From the NCBI GenBank assembly GCA_902702965.1, contig CACRXP010000037.1, positions 1,357,358-1,421,357 of the forward strand: DNA of 64,000 bases, read 5' to 3'. Under the pieces are notes generated by a model that saw only the letters and a list, made by a program, of their open reading frames with translations, did no database searches and was not told the origin of the DNA. The position numbers and the translations under genes are program-made. Shown here piece after piece: positions 23,886 through 35,043 of this stretch. Positions within the stretch are counted from its first letter, which is position 1. Each line of letters starts with the position of its first letter. This DNA comes from Spirometra erinaceieuropaei. Its lineage: Eukaryota; Platyhelminthes; Cestoda; Diphyllobothriidea; Diphyllobothriidae.

Positions 23886-24439
23886 AACTGCAGGCATGTC
23901 TCCGCGTCCCTCTCCACTCCTCCTTTGTGATACAGCTCTACCTAATTCTCACTGTCACTGCCTCCCCTCCTCCTTCCGGTATCCGTATACTCCGTTCGTA
24001 TGAAAAGGCGGGCCGTAATTGATCGTCCTTTTCGTCCACACGTTTGAGCTTGTAACTCGTTCCCATTTAAATGTGCAGTTTACTTGAGTCTGGCTTATTT
24101 TTAAGCAAAAAGCAGTGCTTCTCCCAATAGCACCCTGGTGTGACAGATGCAAGCATTAAAAGAAGATATATTAAAGAAGAAATCTTGGGAGCAATTGGGG
24201 CACGAGCGATTTCTGTAGATGGGGTTTAGAATAGTTCGAGTTGCCTCTTTATTCATCTTGGGGCCGAAAGTTAATTTAACTTATCTTTTGAGAGCAATTC
24301 ACTTGTGCAAAATGATCTTCTGGCTACGAATGATTTAGCAAGTCGTTTTCATTTCAAAGACCTGGTACAAACGCAGGGATGAATGTCGGCATATGTAAAC
24401 CGTTGAAAATCATTACTGTTTGCATTATTCTAATTTCAG

Positions 24440-24618
24440 AAAACATCGACCGAATTTTCATAGAACACGACATCTCCGGTCACTCTCCCGACTGGTACCT
24501 CGCCAAAGCAATTGTTGTGGAGGTTGAATCATCTCGGGTGTGGTCCTTTGCATGTTATGACTGGATAAGTCTAACGCGAGGACAACGAACATTACCCGCA
24601 GAACTCTTTGCCTGCTAG
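24440..24618 (+). CDS. PLAT-domain (LOXHD1-like) protein, terminal exon
   Basis: Acceptor TCTAATTTCAG. The exon encodes NIDRIFIEHDISGHSPDWYL, a close match to the I-x-I-x-HD-x-x-G-x-x-x-W-Y-L core of PLAT domains. It continues with IVVEV and VWSFACYDWIS, the closing W-x-F-x-C-x-x-W strands, and ends AELFAC-stop (TAG 24616-24618). The stop comes just where a PLAT domain ends, and AATAAA follows 50 bases later, so this is the protein's C-terminus with no tail after the last domain. With the exons at 9613-21671 it gives at least two complete PLAT domains and the second half of a third. Confidence 0.8.
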
Positions 24619-24668
24619 ACCGTTCTTAGTGTGGAAGTCATTTTTGACAATGCTTCAGACGAAATCCA

Positions 24669-24674
24669 AATAAA
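24669..24674 (+). terminator. Poly(A) signal of the PLAT gene
   Basis: AATAAA, 51 bases after the TAG stop. Position and spacing suit a short 3' UTR. Confidence 0.6.
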
Positions 24675-24679
24675 AATTG

Positions 24680-27600
24680 CCAGTCAATTTTGCGTGTTAT
24701 GTTTACTTCATCATATTAGCTAATATAGTCACAGTGGATGACTTTCAGCGAACATGTGGAAATAGGGATATACTGAAACTAGTCTCTCCTACACCTGTGG
24801 TTATTTACTCCTCATTTTAATTTGTTCATTTGCCATACGCTTTTGGATGCATGCAAAATGTACTCCGGTAAACCACGGCGTTAATCGGCCAATTTGGAAT
24901 TTGTCCTAGCAGAGGTTCAGTCGTCCTGCGATATTTCATTTAGTGATTCGCTTGCTTATGCGTAATTGCATCTTTGCTTCAAGGCTATCGAAGTTTATGC
25001 GGATAAAACGCACGTAATCGACCGTCATGGGATATCTTAGCATACGTGGGTGTCTAGTAGACCATTAATTTCGAGTAAGAACAAATTATACTCACCAGTC
25101 TTATTCACAATAAAAATGCAATGGTATGGCATGTGTATGCCATGCCAACTGCTGTTAGCCCTTTATTATTCAATCCAACTGGGTTTTCGGCTCTGCAAAA
25201 TTGCTGCATTTAGCTTGGTCATAGAAGTATGCAGATGTTGCTCTTAGGTTCAATGTGAAATTAACCCGGCTATGCAATATTAACGAAAGAACACAATAGT
25301 TTATCATGCGCCTTCTCTAAAACTGCGAAGAACTTGACCTTAAATAAGAAATGTCCTTGGAAATAGTTCTTCTGACATTCCCTGAAGTAATACTCGATTA
25401 TTTTCGGCACTAAACACGTTAATAAATTCTTGTGGAATGTTGGGTTTCCATAGAAATTCAAAACTGGAAGTCTCTGTTTAGTAGTCTAACGTTTTGGTAC
25501 CAAAAAACAATGTTCAACTTCCATGCTCAAACACGCTTGCAGTCATGATTTACAAAGAGAAGAATAAATAATTCTAAGGTGTTGATCACTTCTACTAAAT
25601 TATTCTATACTTTCTAAAGACCTATGATTCGTTTACTGTAAAACGAAGAAATTTTTTTTACAAAAGTGGTCACCCATGCTTACTCTTACAGAAACTATTT
25701 GTGAATCTTAAACGCGTCAAACAGCTAAAAGTTTCGGTAGTGCGCCACCAGCAGGACCAAAAACACGGCAGGCAACAATGTCAAGTGGACAATACGACAA
25801 GCAATGAAAACCTTCATACGTTGTCTGTTATATAGAGTGCTAAGAATGAGTGCTTCAATCCCCATGGGATAATGAATTCTCAGAGCAGCAAGACGTGACA
25901 AGATGTTCGAAAGTTTACTGAATGTAAGAAAATTTCCGGAACTACTGACAGAATGTGATACAGATCTCTCCCTAGAGTGGAACTGCACAAATTCGAATGA
26001 AGTAAACTAAAAAATTAGTCGACGATAATAAAAAAGCTCGCTTCCGGTGAAAACTAAAAGGATGTAAAGTCTTTGATCGAAATGTTTGCACGTCCCAATA
26101 TAAATATAATGGGGACTTAGGACACGGAATTCTACATAAAGTGGCCATTTTTCTGTTTGTTTGCGGCAATAGCAAACAAGTTTGCATGAGGTAAACCCAT
26201 CAAAGCGATCGTGCCCACTTTATGGTGGCATTTTGAGCATATATTTGCGGCGAATTGTTGCGCGAAGTGAGTTGTGTTCCTGCACAGTGATATGCCTTCC
26301 AAAAACTGCACTGCGCACTAAAACTTCGCATGTTTAGATTGCCTTTAGTTTGTTAACTAGACTTTGACTAACGAAGCAGACATTTTTAATTCTTATCCTT
26401 TTTGAAAATTCGATTATTGCATGCAGCATATCTGAGGTAGTTAAGCTTTTTTAATCAGCATTCCTTCTTCTACTCTAGGGATTTATTTCGTAATTCAGTT
26501 TACGTTGGTTAAAGAAAACTTCCTATGACCGGTAGGCAATGCTTCTAGAAACTGCGCTTATTTCTATTGTCCACTGAGTGCTTAACCTGAGTAACTATAT
26601 GTGTACTTTGGTTAATTTGGCTGATTCCCCGATGTAGATTAACTCGCCAGAATTTTGTCGAACACAGAAGACACGACGCAAAGTACTTACTCAGGCAACC
26701 GTACTCTTATATTTTTAGTTTCTTTTCGGTTACTTGCTGTTGCTGTGGATGCGTGCTGACGCCTGTCCTCGTATGTATAAATGAAGATATTAACTAAAAA
26801 CAGTCTCTTTTCATAAGACATTTGCATATCGGAAGAAATAAATATTAATTGCAGTAATAACAGTTCACTTTGCTGTCATGAAGATGAACTGTCATATTTA
26901 GTTTGCATTCAAATGTCATCTAAACGGTCTAGCTATTGCGAGTTTGTGAATTATGCCAGTCCTATGTTAGAGCGAACTATAGAAAAAATAGGACCATCTT
27001 TATACAGTTACCTGGCCCATATCCAGATTTTCCGAGGACTTGCAGATTCCATTAACATCGAGCATGCTTTTTAGACGTCAGAACAGCCGCAGTGAACAAA
27101 ACGTGATGAACCTGCATTTCGTGTAAATATATACTCAGTTTGATATGAAAGGGCGTACAGTTTGCGAACTTTTGCATTTGTCATAGTTTTCTAGTGAGTG
27201 TGTGGTTACCCATCCTTTTCTTCCTGCTCGGTATGAATGTGCCTATCTGATATCCTTCTGTCAAAAAGCCACCTAGATGTATGCTTCTCGTCAACATCAC
27301 TGGCGCCAGATATCTAGGCAGGCTGTCTGCAATATGTCAGTATGAATGGCGGAAGTGACAAGTGTAACTAATCTGTACCGAAAGGTATTGCAGTGCTTTT
27401 CTCAGGTAATTTAACGATCAGAATAAGGTTGGGACCTACGATTTCCTTAGTTGCCTTTGTGCCTTTCAAATAAAGTTCAAGAAACATGTTTGGGATAGGT
27501 TTTATCGTGCTTTCTCTGAGTAAAAATAAAAGTGGAGAAAAATGCAATTACTCTCGTAGGTCAGAAAAAAATGTCATTTAGAAATACAAGAAAAAAAGAA

Positions 27601-30600
27601 AAAATTTTCCGTTCACGGTATACGTCCACACAATATCTGAATGCCTGCGGAATGTCTTGTACATTCAAATATTTACTTATATGTGCATAATTAATTCGCG
27701 ATTTGGCCAGAATGAATTGCATTTTATGACAGGCGCCATTAAAACGCGTAATCCCTAAGCAATAACAATTGTCTTTTAACACACGTTTCAGCCGTTATAG
27801 CCAATCTCTTTCACTTTCGTCAAAGTCGACTGGGCCCTTAACCTCATATAAAAAATATTTTCAACTTATTGTCATTATGGACATCAAAGCAAACATTTAT
27901 TTGGCCTGCACTTTTACCTCTACTCACCTATACAACCGGCCTCGCTGTAGTTAAATCTTCAGGTGCACCACTTTGTGTATAACAAATTTGATTGCCCATC
28001 TGCCTGAGTGTTTGTTCTACGCTGCAGGTCGTTCGGGCAGACTAAATATTCAACTTAATGTTTAGACTACTTATTAAAAAGATGCTTCGTCATAATTATG
28101 AAAAAACCTAAGGGCAGTCGGCCGAGCTTCATACATTGACGAAAACATTCTCGGCAACCAGATAATTCCCAACTTTGCTACATTTTGACTGATGTTTTAT
28201 CAGTTTCAACAACAATTGCCTAAACTGTTATTTTACTCAAGAGACACACCATAAACGTGATTACACTGATGAAATTACTGACGTATGGCTAACTAATTAC
28301 CCCACATGAATGGTGCCTAATTTTTCTTTTCATCTGCCAGATACTGGTGGTCCTAATCGATAAAATTCAAAGTCAGGTTTTGCAAACTTACACTAAATTA
28401 GATGGATTCCAAGTAAAATCGACGAACTGTTTTCCATCGCAAACAGGGTGCTTGTCTTATCATCGTAGAACCAACGGTAGGGCACATAAAGCTACTGACG
28501 GTCTATAACTGAATCCAAGATTTTCTAAATATGTCGCAGCCCAGAAAATGATTTATCATTGAAAATAACGCATATTTCGTTTATTTTATCCTCAAAGGGA
28601 GACAATTTTATAACTTTATTTGATCCTACTTGACTAACTTACAGTTAGGAGACGAATTAATTTCAATCCCATTGGACGATTATCTGCCATGCAACTGTTC
28701 AAGAAGTGGGAATTTGGAAGTAATCGTAGCTTTTATGACGGTGTGAAAATAGACTAGATCACCATGATGGGTGCTTATTTCAAAATGGGCGTTGGGTACA
28801 TGAATTTGGATAGAAGGCTCTCTTAGTAAACTAGAATACAAGACTGTTTTTTAGAATTAGTTATGCTTGCACTATTAAAGGCTGAATCAAAGTTGACATA
28901 AAATGCCTTCTAGATATTGACTTCTCGTTTTGTGTGCATTTGAACTTTAGACCATGCAGAGAGAAAGCTGAATTTGGCTCACGTAGAATTATGCACACTT
29001 ATCCTCCGTGATAAAATCACCAAACTTTCGGTAGGCTGCTTCTTAAAGGGTGTCAGTTGATCAAGATAAAAATTAAAATACGCTCATAAATACAAAAGTA
29101 CACATTTTGCGATATTTGCTATCAACTGTTCGCTCAGATGTGTAAAGTCTACAACGAATATATCCAGCATGGTTTATAATATCCGGAAAAAGTTATTTAC
29201 ATGTAGAAGAGGTAAGACCGGCTGTACGTTAAACAATTAACTAAACGGAGTAAAAAAAACACGCAAAAGAAGAAATTTTGATTTTTTCTAGATTCGGATG
29301 TATTCAGGCATCATTTGTCGGACGCTGCCTAGGAGTTTTACCGGTTTGTTGAGTACAGTTGTTTAATCTGCGATAGAAAAAATAGTAGCCAAGTGACCTA
29401 TTTAAATTAATGCGTTTCCGATCAACGACAGCAAACCACTGATAAACCGGCAAGAGATGTCCACTTGTGGTTAACCCATAAAATCACGGAGGCATCATAA
29501 TCCGTTGATTTGCTACGGCTGTTTAGATGTTGGTTATTGCGCATATCTGATTTTGTTGGAGCGTGCATAAGTGAAATATTCTGTTAAATAAATAACTTCT
29601 GTTGGATATTTGACTTCATAGCAAAGATTTAACTGAAGGGTTTTCGCTGCACTCCACCTTCTCTTGAATAATTTATGAGGAAAATTTATCGTTAGGCATG
29701 AAGCTTGACGGCCCGCATGCATCCGGTAAAATGGTTTTAGCAGATGCTTTCTGCGTTGTGTCATTTAAATTGCATGTTGACGGATAAGGCCCGTTTAACC
29801 GAATGAAATAAGGATTTTGAAAATACCCCAATTCAAACTCTGCCTTATCTTGCAAGGACAGCTTGTGTAGACAGCCGCTGCGGTCCTGTCAACGCTTTGC
29901 CCATGTACTCAGACAATACTCCTGAGGTAAGATAGTAGAAAAACCTCAGGCAAATGATAGAAATTGAAATTTAATATTGTAAATTAATTTATTTAAAAAA
30001 TGACTTAGACTATCAAGCGTCGTTTCCAAATAAATGTAACCGACTTGTCAAACGCCAGTTATCACTGGTATAATTGCAATTCTTTTAAGACAGTCCCAGG
30101 TTTCTAAATAGTTTCATCTTTGTCATCCACGGTGAGCATCCATTGTGTCTGGTGAGAGCTTATAACTGGAGTTTAGTCCAAAAGCTCGACTGCAGACGGA
30201 GAACTTGGTTGTCATTAATGTCCATGTTTCTTTGCACGCATAACCTTCGATAACTATGTCCAGCTTACCTAGGAGTCTATCTGATCTTAGGATAACCAGT
30301 GATATGTTAATTTCCATATTTGGTTCTTGAGTTTATTACCATATATCTCTTGTCGTGGTTGTTGTCGACTTACTAAACCGACTTCAGTTTCAAGTAAATA
30401 ATAGAGTCTACTGTGAAGACAAAATTGCACTGAAGTCGCGCCGCAATAATTTCATCTTAAAAACTGATAGGGAAGCTTTTTTAGATTTAGCCAATTGAAG
30501 TGACGCGCCAATTCTTTGCGTGCGACGTTATCGAGCTTACTAACTTTCAGCTAACCTTTCTATCAGAGGTTTTTCACATGAAGCCGACTGAAGTCTTATT

Positions 30601-32939
30601 ACATGCAGATGGTCGCGGAGATGGAATACTACCGAGATAAATGCTCAGGCCGAAAGCGCTAACGTAAAAATATTATACAGTCCGCGAAAAAGACGGAGTT
30701 GCGTTAGCAATTCTGGTAAGGAAGGATAGTCATTTCCCATCAAGTCCCGTAAGGCGACAGCAGTTCTTCACAAGCAAGAGGGTTGATAATGAAAAGTATT
30801 AACTTTGTAACTAGCCCGCACATGGCGTCGCTTGGCCTGTCTGTCGGGTAAAGCCATTCTTCAAACAATAAAGCATGGGTCAAAAAGAGGCTAGTGTCCC
30901 TTATATGCAGAGCGAGAGTACGCCAGTGAACTGCGATGCAATTAAGTTAGATCTCATAACGTTATACACTCGAAAAGTTGACTATCTGCGGTTGCGATTT
31001 ACTGCGCACGAATCCACTCCCGTGTTTGTCAGGACGAATGTTCAATATCGTTCAAAGTTCCACGTTTTCCAGTCCAGAGGTTAGGACATGTTTGATTGGA
31101 GACGGCATAAAATCCAAAAGTGGCAAACAAACCAGCAATAATCAAGTATAAGATTAAGCCGTGAGCATAATCTTCGCAGGCATGCTGTTTACATACTCCG
31201 TTTGCATCGGATGCCTGACTATTTTTCATCCTTCAGTGTTATTAGGATAATTTGGTCTGTGCACTAAGCTAATTCGTTTACAAATATTTACGATGCAAAG
31301 AATACTGCGAAGAAATAATCGTGGTCTGAACAATCTTGAAAGGAATATAAGAAAATAAGATGAATGAGTAATTAAAACACGTCACGTACTTCTCAAAAAA
31401 CCTCAGAATACCTCACAGGTCGGAAAGGATTCTATTTGGAGCAATTCCTAGATTCTATAAGGAATCAGGCATGTTTAGTACCTCCTGCATTCATTCTGCA
31501 AATAAGTCATTTTGATACCTTTTTCTGCGTCCTTCTAGAGCGTCTGAATATTTGCAAATGCATCTTGATTGATCTTATAGTTATAAAGCTCAACCGCGGT
31601 CTCCAATCTTGCTCAAAAAGTGCGACTAAGTCTTGCAAAATTGGAGATGCGGGATTGCTACACGAAATTATGATTCTGGGAGGATATACTAAAAACAAAA
31701 TTTCGTGTTGCAACGTCAGAATGACTTATTTGCAGAACAAACGTGCGGCTTTGACTACTTAAAGCAATAGAAAATACAGAGACTAAAGTTTCCAGCAAGC
31801 GCTTTGAACTGCCGAACGTCATATCGCGGCTACATTCGGAGTTTCCAATAAAGGTGAACGAAATATTTACGGTACATGCCGAATGTAAACGGCTTTATTG
31901 AGGATCCCATGCTGATAGAAAAGGGCTGGTTATGATGCTAATTCAGGCTGACAACTATTGATAACCCTCTAGTAATTAGGAGAATCGGCATGGACAAGGG
32001 CCGCAAAAGACCCTGAGTCAAGGAAGTTGAGTAGTTTTGTCAAACAAAGTGGCCACAATTGTAAAACTTGCGTTTCTGCTCTCCAAAGGGCGGTACAAAT
32101 GCCACGCAGAAAACATCTAAAATATGAGTCCTTCGACTTAAAAGAACATAACATAAGCTTAGGCCTTCGCTTCTGATAAGTCCAAGACAAATGAAGCCCA
32201 GATTGCAAGATAACCAGCAGAAGATAATAGTATCACCATAATAATCGTGTGTTGCATTGACGCTTCAACTTCTTACCCCAACACATAGTCTGCGAGACTT
32301 ATAAGAAAGGGCTATGCAACTGCATGTTTTCTACAATTAATAGTTATCACGTTCACCGTCAAGGGGGGTACTTAGCGCTATGCCATTGAAACTCCTGGTC
32401 GTCCGCGCTTGCCCTGCGTGATCACTTATTCTTCCCACACAATGTCTCAGCACAGAAGAGTTAGCCGGTAGGTCACTGCGTCTGATAATCTGCTGTGGTG
32501 CGGATAATGATGACGATAACTATGATGCAAGTAGTTCGCAGCTCACGTGGTGATCAGTCCTCGTGATAATTTCGGCTTCGCAATATTTGAAGATGCAACC
32601 GAGTCCCATTGAATGAGCCGCGATGTGAGAACTAGTGTTCTTCATACTCCCCGCCGCTTTATTTTCGGGTATCCCCTGGGGAATAATCTCCCAGAATCTC
32701 GGACGTAATGGCCCTGTCCACAGGTATGTCAAATCAGGTAAACATCTCCAAATGTCTCCTGCAGCGGCACTTGGTATTTCGATCCCATTACTTGGCGCCT
32801 GGTAGCTGCCTGTGCAAGTCCAACTGCAGGTGGCATGAGGAGGCTGCTGATGGTTTCCTAGAGGTTGTTTATCTACAGAAGCTGAAGTAGGCAAGAACGG
32901 CAGGATTTATTGGTACCAAAAAATGTCGCGACTGCTCTT
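24680..32939. other. Gene-free AT-rich region
   Basis: Only short, unconvincing ORFs; no repeats or domains recognised. A somewhat more GC-rich patch at about 32450-32900 carries overlapping ORFs on both strands without known motifs and includes a minus-strand AATAAAG at about 32660; it may be an unidentified repeat. Confidence 0.5.
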
Positions 32940-34110
32940 CAGCTGCATCCTGTCGATACATAAGAGAGATAACGAGTGAGAACAATACAACAGATTTGAA
33001 TTCGTACAGCAAATCAATGCAGAAACAGCAAGGTCAGGGTTTTGGGCAAAGCTGGCTAATCGAAGAAGTTAGTAACACAAACACCGTAGGGGAAGAAAGT
33101 GAAAAAAGGGGAACGTCAAAGAGCAAAAAATGAGAGAAGAGTGGGGAATCATGGAGCTAGGGGCTACCATGGCAACGTTAGGTTAACCACGTGTTCCAAT
33201 TGTTTACAAAGATCTGGTTTCACTCGTCGTAAATAGGCCGCCTCCAGGTAACGCAATGTCTGATTTGTTCGTGCCCGAACAAGTATTTGGAAGGAAGTTT
33301 TGGGGTCGACGGTGTGACCAGTATCAAGTAGGTGTTTCGTAATGGAAGAACGCGGGATCTTATTTTCTTGTCTTAGGAGCCACTTGGGCAGGTGCTCAAT
33401 AGACCTGGATGCCAACTGCCTTTGCGTTCGCCCAATGTACTTGCATCCGCAAGTGCATGTGAATTCATAAACACAATTTGACGTGGCGTGCATTGGCAGG
33501 GCATCCTTTGCCCGTGGAATCGGAAGTGGCTTAGTAGGACTGCAGAATACTAGTTCGGCTGCATTGTATCTCCTTTCAATGGCGGAACGTGGCCGTCGTT
33601 TGATAGTATTTAAAATATTGTCGCCCTTAAAGGGCAAAGATATAAAGACGGGCTTTTCTGGAGCTAAATGTTCTGTCAATTTTGGTCGTGTAGAGTTGCT
33701 GTATTTGTGGATGAACCGTGCGGGATATCCTCGCTTAAGTAGAACTTCATTGAGGCATGCAAATTCTGAATCTAGTGTGTCATTGGAGGAAATGTTTCTA
33801 GCCCTTTGGAAGAGAGCGTATACCAAGTAACGTTTCCATTGGATAGGTACAAAACTCAAAAATGCAAGTAATGTCCCTTCCAAGTATTCTTATGGAAGAC
33901 AGAACGTCTTATAGAACCATCTTCCTTTCTAAACATAAGAACACCCAGAAAGGATAGTTGGTTGTCTTTTTCCTTCTCCATTGTAAATTTGATCTTTGGA
34001 TGCAGCTTATTCATAATAGAAAGCAGTTTTTCAGCCTCCTTAATGTCCTTAACAATAGCGAAAACATCATCCACGTATCTTTTGTAGGGTGGCAGCTTAT
34101 TCTAAACAGA
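32940..34110 (-). mobile_element. Penelope-like element, 5'-truncated: RT end and GIY-YIG endonuclease
   Basis: Read on the minus strand, it begins PPYKRYVDDVFAIV (about 34080-34110) with an intact YVDD RT active site. IKFTMEKEKDNQLSFLGVLM and DGSIRRSVFHKNTW follow; after a frameshift near 33880 the frame at 33883-33164 continues EGTLLAFLSFVPIQWKR. It ends with the nuclease CVYEFTCTCGCKYIGRTQRQ, SIEHLPKWL and the HLLDTGH histidine pair, stopping at 33164. A pyrimidine-rich 3' flank runs to about 32940. The 239-codon endonuclease frame is uninterrupted. RT motifs upstream of YVDD are missing; the sequence there is unrelated and then enters the N gap, so it is 5'-truncated or the gap hides the rest. 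Confidence 0.8.
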
Positions 34111-34282
34111 TTTTATGTCATTTTGTGTTCGTAAAGAAAACATTGCTTTCGTGAAATTAATTTGCACTGTCCCCTTATTCTTGACTACGCTGAGTTTTTG
34201 ATCGGCCTTCCGATATCTTTGAATACTTCATGATTTTTAGAGTTTATATTCATTGCGCAATAATTTACCGTACTAACAACAC

Positions 34283-35043
34283 NNNNNNNNNNNNNNNNNN
34301 NNNNNNNNNNNNNNNNNNNNNNNNNNNNNNNNNNNNNNNNNNNNNNNNNNNNNNNNNNNNNNNNNNNNNNNNNNNNNNNNNNNNNNNNNNNNNNNNNNNN
34401 NNNNNNNNNNNNNNNNNNNNNNNNNNNNNNNNNNNNNNNNNNNNNNNNNNNNNNNNNNNNNNNNNNNNNNNNNNNNNNNNNNNNNNNNNNNNNNNNNNNN
34501 NNNNNNNNNNNNNNNNNNNNNNNNNNNNNNNNNNNNNNNNNNNNNNNNNNNNNNNNNNNNNNNNNNNNNNNNNNNNNNNNNNNNNNNNNNNNNNNNNNNN
34601 NNNNNNNNNNNNNNNNNNNNNNNNNNNNNNNNNNNNNNNNNNNNNNNNNNNNNNNNNNNNNNNNNNNNNNNNNNNNNNNNNNNNNNNNNNNNNNNNNNNN
34701 NNNNNNNNNNNNNNNNNNNNNNNNNNNNNNNNNNNNNNNNNNNNNNNNNNNNNNNNNNNNNNNNNNNNNNNNNNNNNNNNNNNNNNNNNNNNNNNNNNNN
34801 NNNNNNNNNNNNNNNNNNNNNNNNNNNNNNNNNNNNNNNNNNNNNNNNNNNNNNNNNNNNNNNNNNNNNNNNNNNNNNNNNNNNNNNNNNNNNNNNNNNN
34901 NNNNNNNNNNNNNNNNNNNNNNNNNNNNNNNNNNNNNNNNNNNNNNNNNNNNNNNNNNNNNNNNNNNNNNNNNNNNNNNNNNNNNNNNNNNNNNNNNNNN
35001 NNNNNNNNNNNNNNNNNNNNNNNNNNNNNNNNNNNNNNNNNNN
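34283..35043. other. Assembly gap (761 N)
   Basis: Run of N. It lies about 170 bases beyond the truncated 5' end of a PLE, so a repeat collapse is likely. The apparent ORFs across it are artefacts. Confidence 0.95.

Noticed and set aside
32520..32894. 124-codon minus-strand ORF and nearby AATAAAG, considered as a second LTR
   Set aside because: No TATA or CCAAT arrangement and no defined ends; only moderate GC enrichment.
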